DNA of 64,000 nt from NCBI GenBank assembly GCA_014490595.1, contig CP061031.1, forward strand, positions 186,001 to 250,000, in the 5' to 3' direction. The DNA is from Corynebacterium wankanglinii (GTDB taxonomy: Bacteria > Actinomycetota > Actinomycetes > Mycobacteriales > Mycobacteriaceae). Positions 8,630-17,492 of this stretch are shown piece by piece. The notes under the pieces are model-generated. The model was given only the letters and a program-made list of their open reading frames with translations, did not search any database and was not told the origin of the DNA. Position numbers and translations under genes: made by a program. Numbering within the stretch: position 1 is the stretch's first letter; the number at the start of each line of letters is the position of its first letter.

Positions 8630-10288
8630 ATGACCAACGAAGCGGATAGTGGTATGGGCGGACGAGAGCCGTCCCTGCTGGACGCCACCTGTGAAGATTT
8701 CGTCTACGACCTGGCCGAGATCAGCCCAACTCTTGCTACCCAGATCGGCATCGACGGCCACGACGGGGAGCTGCAGGATTTCTCCCCCGAGTACTGGGAC
8801 CGCCTTGCGGACAGGATGCGCGACGTAGTCGCGGACGTGGACGCCTTGAACGACTGCACGGACGCCTCCGACGACGAGGACGACTTCGACGACGTGGACA
8901 ACCTCACCGCCGCCATCCTGCGCGACCGGATGAGCGTCGAGCTGGAGTTCCACCACCGCGGTGAGCTGTTGTGCCGCCTGAACAACATCGATTCGCCCAT
9001 CCAGACCATCCGCGACTCGTTCGCGCTCATGCCGAAGGTGACGGAGGAGGACTTCGACAACATCGCCTCGCGCATGTCGCGCATCCCGGGCGCCTTGGCG
9101 GGTTACCGCGAGTCCCTCGCGGAGGCGGCGGCCAGCGGCGACGTCGCGTCGCACCGGCAGATCGACGCGGTAATCAGCCAGTGCGAGGTGCTGGGCGCCA
9201 CGGAATCCCAGCTCGACCACCTGGGGCTGTCCCCGGATTCCCACGTGGTGGGCCACGCCAAAGAGGCGTTCCTGGAGATGGCGGACTGGCTGTCCACCGA
9301 GCTGTCCCCGCAGGCCTCCCACAACGACGGGGTGGGGCGCGAGCGCTACCAGCTCTTCGCGGAGTTCTTCCACGGCCGCGAGGTGGACCTCGACGCCGGC
9401 TACGAGTGGGCGCAGGACCAGCTGGCGCAGACCGTGGAGCAGCAGCGCGCGATTGCGCACGATCTCTACGGCGACATCTCCGTGGCCGGCGCCTACCGCA
9501 ACCTCGACCAGGACGAGCGCTACATCCTGCGGGGCACGGACGCACTCATCGAGTGGATGAGCGGCATCAACGAACAGGCCGCCGAAGCCTTCCAGGTGCC
9601 CGATGGGCTGCACCAGGTGGCGTGCGGCATCGACCGGGCGGGCTCCGGCGGCATTTTCTACACCCCGCCCAGCGACGACATGATCCGCCCCGGCACCATG
9701 TGGTGGTCCGTGCCGGAGGGCCAGGACACCTTCCACACGTGGCAGGAGCTGGCCACCGTCTTCCACGAGGGGGTTCCGGGCCACCACCTGCAGCACGGTT
9801 ACGCCCTGCTCAACCGCAGCGAGCTGAACCTGTGGCGCCGGTCCGTGTGCTGGAACTCCGCCCACGGCGAGGGGTGGGCGCTCTACGCCGAGCACCTGAT
9901 GGAAGACCACGGCTTTTTCGAAGACCCGGGTTACCGCATGGGCCTGCTTGACTCACGACGCCTCCGGCTCGCCCGCGTCATGGTGGACATCGGCGTCCAC
10001 TTGGGCAAAACCACTCCGGAGGGCACCGGCACCTGGGACGCCCAGTACGCCAAGGCCTTCCTGCGCGACAACACGGCCATGCCGGAAGCGAACCTCGCGT
10101 TCGAGCTGGACCGGTACATGGGTTGGCCGGGCCAGGCGCCGTGTTACGCGCTCGGCTACAAGGATTGGGTGGACCTGCGGCGCCAGGCGTTGGCCCAGGG
10201 CATGTCCGAGCACGAGTTCCACGTCAAGGCACTGAAGCTGGGTTCCATGCCCATGGACATGCTCACCCACGAGGTGCTGAACCACTAA
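8630..10288 (+). CDS. DUF885 family protein (putative zinc metallopeptidase)
   Basis: 552-residue protein of the DUF885 family. The diagnostic HEGVPGHHLQ motif occurs at about residue 380 and is followed by GEGWALYAEHLM, giving two histidines and a glutamate consistent with a gluzincin-like zinc site. RPGTMWW and the C-terminal PGQAPCYALGYKDW region are also family hallmarks. No signal peptide is visible, so it is cytoplasmic, in contrast to some secreted relatives. Substrates of the family are not established. The acidic stretch near residue 85 (ASDDEDDFDDVDN) is unusual. Confidence 0.85.
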   Translation: MTNEADSGMGGREPSLLDATCEDFVYDLAEISPTLATQIGIDGHDGELQDFSPEYWDRLADRMRDVVADVDALNDCTDASDDEDDFDDVDNLTAAILRDRMSVELEFHHRGELLCRLNNIDSPIQTIRDSFALMPKVTEEDFDNIASRMSRIPGALAGYRESLAEAAASGDVASHRQIDAVISQCEVLGATESQLDHLGLSPDSHVVGHAKEAFLEMADWLSTELSPQASHNDGVGRERYQLFAEFFHGREVDLDAGYEWAQDQLAQTVEQQRAIAHDLYGDISVAGAYRNLDQDERYILRGTDALIEWMSGINEQAAEAFQVPDGLHQVACGIDRAGSGGIFYTPPSDDMIRPGTMWWSVPEGQDTFHTWQELATVFHEGVPGHHLQHGYALLNRSELNLWRRSVCWNSAHGEGWALYAEHLMEDHGFFEDPGYRMGLLDSRRLRLARVMVDIGVHLGKTTPEGTGTWDAQYAKAFLRDNTAMPEANLAFELDRYMGWPGQAPCYALGYKDWVDLRRQALAQGMSEHEFHVKALKLGSMPMDMLTHEVLNH

Positions 10289-10350
10289 GGATCTTGGGCA
10301 GCCAGCCGGCGAAGAGGATCACCATGATCAGCCGGATGACCTGCAGGGCC
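10286..10350 (-). pseudogene. Possible C-terminal remnant of a membrane protein
   Basis: Read on the minus strand, these bases encode ALQVIRLIMVILFAGWLPKIL, which looks like the last membrane helix of an AbrB-type or similar transporter. No start or upstream coding continues past 10351, where plus-strand TauE-like coding begins at once. The simplest reading is a deletion joining the tail of one gene to the head of another. The short length makes this a weak call. Confidence 0.25.
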
Positions 10351-10372
10351 CGTTTTCCTCCTCGCCGCGTCC

Positions 10373-11068
10373 GTGTTCGCCGGTTGGATCGACGCAGTGA
10401 TCGGCGGCGGCGGTCTCGTGCTCATCCCGGTGCTGATGTCGGCCACGTCCATGTCGGCGGCGTCTGTGCTGGCCACGAACAAGGTCGCGGCGATCTCGGG
10501 CACCGCATCCGCTGCCGCCACCCTCGTGCGCCGCGTTGGGGTGCCCAGGGTGACCTGGATCTACGCGTTCATTGCGGGGGTCGCCGCTGCGCTCGGCGCA
10601 AGGGCAGTTTCGCTTATCGACGACTCCGTGGCCACCCCAATCATCCTCATCCTGCTTGTCGGAGTGGGCGTCTTTGTGGCGCTGAACCCAAAGTTCGGGC
10701 AGGAGGGCGCCGGCATCTTTTCCGGCAAGCGCCTCGCCCTCGCCGCCGTAGCCGTGGCTGTGGTCGGCGGCTACGACGGCGTGTTCGGCCCCGGCACCGG
10801 CATGTTCCTCATCATGGGGTTTACTGCGGTGTTCACCCAGGGCTTTGTGCGTTCGGCGGCGATGGCGAAGGCGCTGTTGGTGTTCGGGCTCGGCGGCTTC
10901 ATCAACTGGAAGCTCGCCCTTGCCCTTGTCGTGGCCAACGTGGTGGGCGCGCAGCTGGGTGCGCGCACGGTGCTCAAGGGCGGGTCTACGCTGGTGCGCG
11001 TGGCGCTCCTTGGGCTCGTCGTCACGCTATGTGCGAAGTTGGGCTGGGACCTACTCCAACACCAGTGA
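10373..11068 (+). CDS. TauE/SafE (TSUP) family sulfite/anion permease, 5' end damaged
   Basis: 231-residue membrane protein with the TSUP signature GWIDAVIGGGGLVLIPVLM near the N-terminus, repeated in altered form as GGYDGVFGPGTGMFLI in the second half, as expected for the internally duplicated TauE fold. The open frame also encodes VFLLAAS just upstream of the GTG at 10373, so the true protein probably began a few residues earlier. In frame, however, there is a TGA at 10337 and no good start, so the original start appears lost at about 10350. The family exports sulfite, sulfoacetate or other organic anions. It overlaps the convergent APC transporter by 18 nt. Confidence 0.8.
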   Translation: MFAGWIDAVIGGGGLVLIPVLMSATSMSAASVLATNKVAAISGTASAAATLVRRVGVPRVTWIYAFIAGVAAALGARAVSLIDDSVATPIILILLVGVGVFVALNPKFGQEGAGIFSGKRLALAAVAVAVVGGYDGVFGPGTGMFLIMGFTAVFTQGFVRSAAMAKALLVFGLGGFINWKLALALVVANVVGAQLGARTVLKGGSTLVRVALLGLVVTLCAKLGWDLLQHQ

Positions 11069-12502
11069 CCCGTTAACCAGGCCGACCACAGCGATCACCG
11101 CCGCGACCAGAACCACCGCCACCACGACCCACTCGAAGGCGTTGAAGAGCTTGTCGCCGTGCTTGCGGCGCGTCCAGATGTAGGGGACCAGGCCCGGCAC
11201 CACGGCGAGCGCGCCGAGTAGCACGTACACCGGGTCCGCGGCGTAGATCAGCCAGAGTGAATACACGGAGCCGATCAGGCCCACGAAGAGGTGCCTGCGG
11301 TTGTCGCGGGGGGAAACTTCCGGCCCGGAGTCGTCGAAACGCGTGCCGGCGTGCGGGTGGGTCAGGCCCTTGCCCCTAACCGCAAGCAGCACCAGGTAGA
11401 TGGAGGAGAAGATGTAGGGCAGCAGGTACATGATGGTGGCCAGCTGCACCATGGCGTTGTATGACGCGGAGGAGAGGAAAAAGACCACCACGAAGAACTG
11501 AATTACCAGCGTGGACAGCAGCTGCGCGCGCACTGGAGAACCATTGGAATTGTGGCGGCCCATGGAGTGGGGCAGGAGGCCGTCTTGCGCCATCAGCACA
11601 ATCGGCTCGGCGCACAGCATCTGCCAGGACACGTAAGCGCCAAGCACGGACAGGCACAAGCCGACGGAGATGAGCACGCCGCCCCACGGGCCCACCACTT
11701 CCTCAAGCACCGCACCCATGGAGTTGTCCGGCAGCGCCGCCAGCTCCTCCTGGCTGAGCACGCCGTAGGAGAGCGTGGACACCGCGACCAGCAGGGCGAG
11801 GACGGACAGGAAGCCGATGATGGTGGCCTTGCCAACGTCGCTGCGCTCGCGCGCCTGCTTCGAGTACACCGATGCCCCCTCGATGCCGATGAACACCCAC
11901 ACCGTGTAGAGCATGATGCCCTTGAGCTGTTCGCCGAACGGTAGGTTGGAGCCCCAGAAGTCCATGGTGAAGCGGTCCCAGGAGAAGCCGAGGAACGCCA
12001 CGAGGACGATGAAGGCGAGGATCGGGACGAGCTTTGCCACGGTCGTGACCGCATTCATCACCGCCGCTTGTCTCAATCCGCGGGTCAGCCCGAAAAAGAT
12101 GAGCCAGCTCAATGCGGACACGGAGATGGCAAGCACCCACCGGTTGGAAAAGGCGGGGAAGTAGTAGCCCAAGGTGTTGAAGAACAGCGTGGCGTAGCCC
12201 ACCTGCGCCATGACGGAGCCGAGCCAGTAGCCCATGCCCGAGGTGAAGCCGATGAAGTCGCCCAGGCCCGCGCGCACGTAGGAGTACACGCCTGAATCCA
12301 GGTGGGGTTTGCGCACGGCCAGGATCTGGAACACGAAGGCGATGGAGAGCATGCCCACGCCTGCGATGGCCCAGCCGGCGAGCATCGCCCCTGGGCTCGC
12401 CACTGAACCGATGTTTTGGGGCAGCGCGAAGATGCCGGATCCGATGGTGGATCCGATGATGAGTGAGACTAGCGTCCACACAGAGACAGTGCGCTTCGAC
12501 AT
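11051..12502 (-). CDS. APC family basic amino acid antiporter (arginine/ornithine- or lysine-type)
   Basis: 483-residue transporter with twelve or more hydrophobic segments. The first helix carries LIIGSTIGSGIFALPQNIG, the unwound GSxxGSGIF substrate site of the amino acid-polyamine-organocation superfamily. GIEGASVYSKQARERSDVGKAT matches TM6 of the arginine:ornithine and lysine transporters (ArcD/LysI-like). The ATG at 12502 is preceded by TAGTGT on the minus strand (12511-12516), 8 nt away, giving a leaderless start. Confidence 0.85.
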   Translation of the reverse strand: MSKRTVSVWTLVSLIIGSTIGSGIFALPQNIGSVASPGAMLAGWAIAGVGMLSIAFVFQILAVRKPHLDSGVYSYVRAGLGDFIGFTSGMGYWLGSVMAQVGYATLFFNTLGYYFPAFSNRWVLAISVSALSWLIFFGLTRGLRQAAVMNAVTTVAKLVPILAFIVLVAFLGFSWDRFTMDFWGSNLPFGEQLKGIMLYTVWVFIGIEGASVYSKQARERSDVGKATIIGFLSVLALLVAVSTLSYGVLSQEELAALPDNSMGAVLEEVVGPWGGVLISVGLCLSVLGAYVSWQMLCAEPIVLMAQDGLLPHSMGRHNSNGSPVRAQLLSTLVIQFFVVVFFLSSASYNAMVQLATIMYLLPYIFSSIYLVLLAVRGKGLTHPHAGTRFDDSGPEVSPRDNRRHLFVGLIGSVYSLWLIYAADPVYVLLGALAVVPGLVPYIWTRRKHGDKLFNAFEWVVVAVVLVAAVIAVVGLVNGSLVLE

Positions 12503-12590
12503 GGCGAGTAACACTACCTCAGCAATTGTCTACTACAATCATCAAACATTCACAGACATATAAACATTAACAACTGAGGGAACCACGGAT

Positions 12591-13229
12591 ATGCGCACCA
12601 AAATCATCGCACTGACGAGCGTGCTCGCGCTCGCATGCGCGCCTCTATCCCCAGCTCACGCCGATAACGGATACGTTCCCACCAACGTCACTCCCGGCCT
12701 GACCGCCACCATCGAACCTCCGCTGCCGCGCGGTGCCGCGTGGTACGACGCGCCGTCCCTACCCGCGTGGGCCACGATCACCCCGGACGGCACTATCCGC
12801 CTCGCGCCGGGGGAGGACGTCACCCCCGGTTCCTACGAGTGGCCGGTGACCGCCACGTTCGCGGACGATAGCACCCAGACGTTCCCCGTCAGCGTCACCG
12901 TCGGCGCCGACAACGACGCATCCGATGAGGGCGCGGTCATCGACGCGTTCGTCCAGTACGCCCCCGAGGTTTCCCACCGCTGCGCGGCCACTGCCGTCGG
13001 TGTCGGCCTGCCGCTGCTGGTGCTGCTCCCACTCGGCTTCGCTTCCCAGCTGAGCTTCCCGTTCGTGGCCCGGCAGAACCACCTGCAGCTGCAGGTGGGC
13101 AACGTTCCGTTCCTGGTGGACGTGAAGCTACGGGACCTCAATTCCCGGGACGTGGACATGGGCATCGCCGCCATCCTCGCCGCCGCGGGCCTCGCCGGCG
13201 CCGGCGCCATCATTTCTCAGTGCCAGTAG
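12591..13229 (+). CDS. Small secreted surface protein with two-helix Cys-bounded C-terminal module
   Basis: 212-residue exported protein: a signal peptide ends at ...SPAHA-DN, followed by a single Ig-like domain of about 80 residues (PSLPAWATITPDGTIRLAPGEDV...PGSYEWPVTATFADDS) resembling Rib/YPDG-type repeats. The C-terminus holds a cysteine then a long hydrophobic segment (GVGLPLLVLLPLGFASQL), a linker and a second hydrophobic segment ending in SQCQ. The same module closes two much larger surface proteins in this window. The upstream region is AT-rich and has a GAGGG ribosome-binding site. Role is unknown; it is presumably envelope-anchored. Confidence 0.7.
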   Translation: MRTKIIALTSVLALACAPLSPAHADNGYVPTNVTPGLTATIEPPLPRGAAWYDAPSLPAWATITPDGTIRLAPGEDVTPGSYEWPVTATFADDSTQTFPVSVTVGADNDASDEGAVIDAFVQYAPEVSHRCAATAVGVGLPLLVLLPLGFASQLSFPFVARQNHLQLQVGNVPFLVDVKLRDLNSRDVDMGIAAILAAAGLAGAGAIISQCQ

Positions 13230-15321
13230 GGTCCTCGGGCCACGCGTGCTTGGGGTAGCGCCCCCGCATCTCTTTCCGCACCTGCTGGTACGGGCCCTGC
13301 CAGAAGCTGTCCAGGTCGTCGGTGACCGCAAGCGGCCTGCCTGCCGGGGAAAGTAGGTGGTAGAGCACCTTCACGCCCGACACGCGCTCGCCCTTCTTGC
13401 CAAACATGTGCTGCAGCTTTACCCGCTTCACTGGCCGGCCGCTGCCGTAGTCGAACTGCCTCGGCGCCGCGGCATCAAGTTCCGCCACCTGCTTCCAGTC
13501 CAGCTGTCTCAACATCGCCTGCCGCATGTCGCAACTGCCTATCGACGCACCTCCGGCCACCTCACGCACCTCCAGCGAATAATCGCCCTGGCTCACGTCC
13601 GGCCAGCCTCGGGTCTCGTGCAGGAAATCGAGCCGCTCCTTGAGGTGCTGCTCCTCCTTGGTCAGCGGGAAGCTGGCAAAATCCACGTCCGTGAGCGCTT
13701 CCGCCGCCCCGTCCGGGGTGAGCTTGACCGGGGTGGAACGCAACTCGATCGCGCCGACCCGCGCGATCCTCCTGCCCCTGACCTTGCCGTCCTCCAGAAA
13801 CGCCCGGGTTTCCTCCACCACGCGGTGCTCCGGGAACGCGATCGGCTCGGCTTCCCGGATGATCGCGCCTCCCTGCGTGCGTTGCAGCTGCGCTGCCGCG
13901 ATCCATTCGGCGTTGGAATTGAACCTCGCCCGGGTGCCCGACGCCAGCAGGTACTCGTCGCCCATCTTCTTGGCTATCCACTGCGGGAAGGCGCTCGCGA
14001 TCACCTCGCCGGGGTCTACCAGGCCCTTGTCTTTTACCAGCCTGCGCAGCCTTTTCGCGTCCGCCTCCCCCGCGAGACGGGCCACCGTCGGGGCCGCCTG
14101 GGCACCCCATTCGAGAAGCGCCGCACCGAGTCTCGGATCCAGGGGCATACTCGCAAGCTTCTGGCCAAAGGCGGTGATCTTGCCGTTTTGTGTCGCCCCG
14201 AGTGCTTCGAGGTTGGATTCGGCTTCGGTGAGGTCCTTCGGTTCGTCGAGAAGCGGCAGGTCCGGCGAACCCCACGCCTTCATAACCAGCAGTGCCCCGG
14301 TGAGGTCGGCGGTGAGGATCTCCGGGGTGATATCCGGCTGCATCTTCGCGTACTCGTCGCGGGAAAAGACCCTCACCACCTCGCCCGGACCCAGGCGGCC
14401 GGCGCGTCCCGCCCTCTGGTCCGCGCTCGTTTTCGCCTCCGAGACCGTGACCAGCCCGGTCATGCCGCGGCTGTCGCGTTTGGGAACTCTGGACAGCCCC
14501 GCGTCCACCACCTTGCGCACCCCAGGCACGGTTATGGAGGACTCCGCCACCGCAGTGGACACCACCACCCGGGCATTCCCGTTGAGCGCCTCATCCTGCT
14601 CCGCGCTGCTCTGGCGCCCGTGCAGGGGCGCTGCGTCCTTGAGGTAGCCGCAGACCAGGTCCACCTCCCGGGCACCCGGCACGAACACGAGCGTGCGGTG
14701 GTCGCCGCCTGCCTGCATGGCCACGTGCCGGTAGAACTCGCGGGTGCCCTGAATGCGCTCGGGGTGCGGGGTGTAAGCGATGTCCAGTGGGTGGGTCACG
14801 GCCTCCGTGGAGAGGATCTGCGCGCCCATGTGGTCGGCGAACTTCTGCGCGTCCAGGGTCGCGGACATGGCGGCCAGATAGAGGTCGTCGCGCAGCAGCG
14901 CCACCTCCATGCACATCGCCAGCACCAGGTCGGTGTCCAGCTGGCGCTCGTGCACCTCGTCGACCACCACCGCGTTGACGCCCTCCAGCCCGGGGTCGTT
15001 CAGCAGGCGGTTCAGCAACACCCCGGGCGTGACGAATTCCACCAGCGAGCCGTCCTTGTGCTCCCCACGGATGCTGTAGCCGACGCGGTGGCCGAGCGGA
15101 GCGCCGTCGAGAAGCGAAAGGCGCCGCGCCGCGGACCGCACCGCCACCCGGCGCGGGGCCACGACCAGCGTTTTCCCCACCTTATTTGCGATTGCCGGCG
15201 GCACCAGCGTGGTCTTACCCGTGCCGGGCGGCGCCTCGACCACGAGAGGCCCTTGCGCTGGCAGCTGGCCGATCACCCGGAAGACGGGGAGGCCGCTGCC
15301 GATTTTCGCGAGGTCGAACAT
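13210..15321 (-). CDS. hrpB: ATP-dependent RNA helicase HrpB (DEAH family)
   Basis: 703-residue superfamily 2 helicase. Motifs in order: Walker A PPGTGKTT near residue 33, VVDEVHER (DEVH box), MSATLD (motif III), VVSTAVAESSITVPGV and QRAGRAGR (motif VI), followed by the HrpB-specific C-terminal domain with FDYGSGRP and LLSPAGRPLAVTDDL. The ATG at 15321 is chosen because a minus-strand TACCCT (15330-15335) sits 8 nt upstream, overlapping the -10 of the divergent thpR. The 3' end overlaps the convergent small surface-protein gene by 20 nt. The cellular role in this group is unclear. Confidence 0.92.
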   Translation of the reverse strand: MFDLAKIGSGLPVFRVIGQLPAQGPLVVEAPPGTGKTTLVPPAIANKVGKTLVVAPRRVAVRSAARRLSLLDGAPLGHRVGYSIRGEHKDGSLVEFVTPGVLLNRLLNDPGLEGVNAVVVDEVHERQLDTDLVLAMCMEVALLRDDLYLAAMSATLDAQKFADHMGAQILSTEAVTHPLDIAYTPHPERIQGTREFYRHVAMQAGGDHRTLVFVPGAREVDLVCGYLKDAAPLHGRQSSAEQDEALNGNARVVVSTAVAESSITVPGVRKVVDAGLSRVPKRDSRGMTGLVTVSEAKTSADQRAGRAGRLGPGEVVRVFSRDEYAKMQPDITPEILTADLTGALLVMKAWGSPDLPLLDEPKDLTEAESNLEALGATQNGKITAFGQKLASMPLDPRLGAALLEWGAQAAPTVARLAGEADAKRLRRLVKDKGLVDPGEVIASAFPQWIAKKMGDEYLLASGTRARFNSNAEWIAAAQLQRTQGGAIIREAEPIAFPEHRVVEETRAFLEDGKVRGRRIARVGAIELRSTPVKLTPDGAAEALTDVDFASFPLTKEEQHLKERLDFLHETRGWPDVSQGDYSLEVREVAGGASIGSCDMRQAMLRQLDWKQVAELDAAAPRQFDYGSGRPVKRVKLQHMFGKKGERVSGVKVLYHLLSPAGRPLAVTDDLDSFWQGPYQQVRKEMRGRYPKHAWPEDPTGTEK

Positions 15322-15329
15322 GGCAATCC

Positions 15330-15339
15330 AGGGTAGCGT
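15330..15339. promoter_or_regulatory. Overlapping divergent -10 elements, hrpB / thpR
   Basis: The ten bases AGGGTAGCGT contain TAGCGT on the plus strand (15334-15339, 7 nt before the thpR ATG) and TACCCT on the minus strand (15330-15335, 8 nt before the hrpB ATG). The TA is shared, so the two genes should be transcribed from one open complex region in opposite directions, both leaderless. Confidence 0.5.
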
Positions 15340-15346
15340 GTGGGCC

Positions 15347-15889
15347 ATGAGACGCCTCTTCGCAGCGATCGTCCCACCGGCCGATGTCCGCGAACACCTC
15401 ATCACCGCGCTGCGGCCCATCCGCAACTTCTCGGGCACAGAAGTGCGGTGGTCCGACCCGGACAATTGGCACATCACGGTGGCGTTCTACGGGGCGCAGC
15501 CTAACGACGCCGCGGCAGTCACCGACCACCTCGCCCAAGCCACCGCGTTCACCCGGCCACTCCGCCTGCATTTACGGGGGGCCGGGTGTTTTGACCGGCG
15601 CACCCTGTGGATCGGGGTGGGCGGGGACAAAGCACCGCTCAAAGACCTGATGGCGGACTGCCAACTCGACCCAGACGTGCGGCGTCGGCAGCGCGCGCAC
15701 CTGTCTGTCGCGCGGACGGGCACGCGGACGAGGGACCCGTGGCTTCTGGACGACCACGCCCATGCCCTCGCCATCTACTCCGGGCCCGAGTTTGCGGCCG
15801 ATGAAGTTCTGCTGCTCGAATCCCACCTGGGAAAGGGCCGAAGTGGCGGCCCGAAATACGAGGTGGTGGACACCTTCTACCTGCGATAA
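15347..15889 (+). CDS. thpR: RNA 2',3'-cyclic phosphodiesterase (2H phosphoesterase)
   Basis: 180-residue member of the 2H (LigT/ThpR) family that opens 2',3'-cyclic phosphates on RNA ends and can ligate tRNA halves in vitro. The two catalytic HxT/S motifs are present: HITVAFYG near residue 45 and HLSVAR near residue 118. RLFAAIVPP at the N-terminus is also typical. The start at 15347 is fixed by the -10 element 7 nt upstream and the absence of a ribosome-binding site. The 3' end overlaps the convergent HNH gene by 13 nt. Confidence 0.9.
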   Translation: MRRLFAAIVPPADVREHLITALRPIRNFSGTEVRWSDPDNWHITVAFYGAQPNDAAAVTDHLAQATAFTRPLRLHLRGAGCFDRRTLWIGVGGDKAPLKDLMADCQLDPDVRRRQRAHLSVARTGTRTRDPWLLDDHAHALAIYSGPEFAADEVLLLESHLGKGRSGGPKYEVVDTFYLR

Positions 15890-17318
15890 GCCTCCTCCTT
15901 CGGGTCTGGGAACGGGGCCTCCACCGGTTCTTGCGGGAGGGGTTCCACGTACGGCATTTCGGGGGTGAACCCAAACTTCATGCCGTATTCCTGTTCTAGG
16001 TCATCGATTGCCGCGTTGGCCTGATCGAGGTCCAGGTCGCGGTCGAAAGCGTCCAGAATGGCGTGACCTTTGGCGAAGAACTCCGCCGCACGAGCCCGGT
16101 TTTTGCGCACGCTGGACATGTTCGACTGCCAGCGTGGGTTGTAAGGCGTGATTTGGTCGTGCAGGAGGCTGTCCTGCGCCGCGAGCACGTAGGAGCCGTC
16201 AGCGAACAACCAAATCACGTCGCCGGTGAGGGGGTCGGGGATGTAGAACGCCCTGCGATCGGTCTTCATATTGTGATGCTTTTGGCATAAGGGGAAGAGA
16301 TTGTCCACCTTGGTGGGGCCGCCGTCTTCGAACGGGATGCGGTGGTCCAACTGGCATTGCTCGGCCGGGCGGTTGCACTCGGGTAGATGCAGGTTCGGTG
16401 GCGGGCGTGGACGGCACGGCGCATCGGATCATTGGGGGCGTAGCCTTTCAGCATCTTCTCCGCCGCCTCGTCCAAGTTGCGCTGGATAGGGAAAGTGTCG
16501 GCCAGCCACTCCTCAAACGCCGACGTGGCCTCGATATCCGTCCAGCCACTGCCAGGCAGGTACACCGGACCACCCACCGCGCGGTTTGTCGGGGTGTAGA
16601 CGTTCAGCACAGGGACCACCTCGATGCCGGCGCACTCCCCACTCAGCAGTTTGGTCGCAGCTTCGGCGTGGCTGATTCCCAGTTCGCGGGCCACGGCCGT
16701 GACGTTGGCCTGGATTTTCCGGGCATACAGCGGGTTGGTCATCAACTCCACTACGGCACGGTCTTTGCCGCCAGAGTGGAACTCGTCCACACGGAACCGG
16801 TCGGCGGTGTCCTTCTCGCGCTGTTGGCGCTTGCGCTTGTCGTACGCCCGGTCTGGGTCCATGCGTTTGATGGCGGCCCTGATGCGGTCCGTGACCGTGT
16901 TGCGTTGCGGGACGGTCTGGTCGTGGCGTTTTGGGGTGAAGGTGTCGAACAGAATGTCGTCGATAAGCTTGAGCGCTTCTTCCGTGACATCCGGCCCCAG
17001 CTCTTCGATGGCGGTGTAGACCGCGGTGAGGTGCCCCACGTCCATCACGCGCGTGTCCTGCTGGAGCTCGCGCAGCCGAGGCAGCTCTTGAAGCGCCGCG
17101 TGGCCGAGGATCGCGTTCTTGACAAACCCCTTGTGCCAACCGGTGGCGAGCTGCAGTTGTGTCACGGTGGCGTCGAAATCGTCCACGTTGAAGCCGGGAA
17201 ACGCGTAGTGGCCGAACATGGTCCAGTACGTGTCCCGTATGGCCTGGGCGCACTCGCTGTCTGGGTCGTGTTTTCGCTGGTTACGGAACAGTTTTGGTGT
17301 AGCGGTTGCGGTTGTCAC
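15877..17318 (-). CDS. DUF222/13E12-type HNH endonuclease (one frameshift)
   Basis: About 480 residues after repair. The N-terminal two thirds are a DUF222-like helical domain (DDFDATVTQLQLATGWHKGFV, ARELGISHAEAA). The C-terminus is an HNH nuclease: RHRTCIYP[EC] then QLDHRIPFEDGGPTKVDN and LCQKHHNMKT. The frame breaks at the GGG at 16381-16383; adding one base restores CIYPEC and the full HNH site. The start is GTG at 17318, 3 nt after an AAAGGGGGGA ribosome-binding site. Such genes are multi-copy, mobile-like elements (REP13E12 relatives) in Mycobacteriales. Activity in this copy depends on whether the missing base is real. Confidence 0.82.
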
Positions 17319-17346
17319 CGTCCCCCCTTTCTGTTTGTTGCGTTCG

Positions 17347-17375
17347 AGCATATCGCACACACAAACGACTGTCAA
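17347..17375 (-). promoter_or_regulatory. Consensus promoter of the HNH gene
   Basis: On the minus strand, TTGACA (plus coordinates 17370-17375) and TATGCT (17347-17352) are 17 nt apart, a near-ideal vegetative promoter and one of the strongest-looking in the window. It drives the HNH gene with a leader of about 20 nt that carries the ribosome-binding site. Confidence 0.65.
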
Positions 17376-17402
17376 TATCTCCACCATGATAAGAGGAGCT
17401 CT

Positions 17403-17434
17403 TGACAGTATGTATGTTCGATATGCTACTGTCA
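17403..17434 (+). promoter_or_regulatory. Inverted repeat TGACAGTA-N16-TACTGTCA overlapping a promoter-like sequence
   Basis: A perfect 8-bp inverted repeat encloses a second copy, in opposite orientation, of the TTGACAGT...CGATATGCT block used as the HNH promoter. Spacing between -35 and TATGCT is 14 nt here, or 19 nt to TACTGT, so the copy may be weak or controlled. It lies about 60 nt before the AlkB gene and may act as an operator or as its promoter. Confidence 0.45.
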
Positions 17435-17492
17435 GCTCCACCGAAGTATCCGCAAACCATACAAAACAGGTCCGACACGCTAAATTGATCAT

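Noticed and set aside
10123-11076. 317-codon plus-strand frame across the TauE start
   Set aside because: Its translation is Arg/Gly/His-rich and out of frame with the clear TSUP membrane protein.
17403-17434. SOS box for alkB/HNH genes
   Set aside because: Only one half-site GTTCGA is present; the partner TCGAAC at the right spacing is missing.
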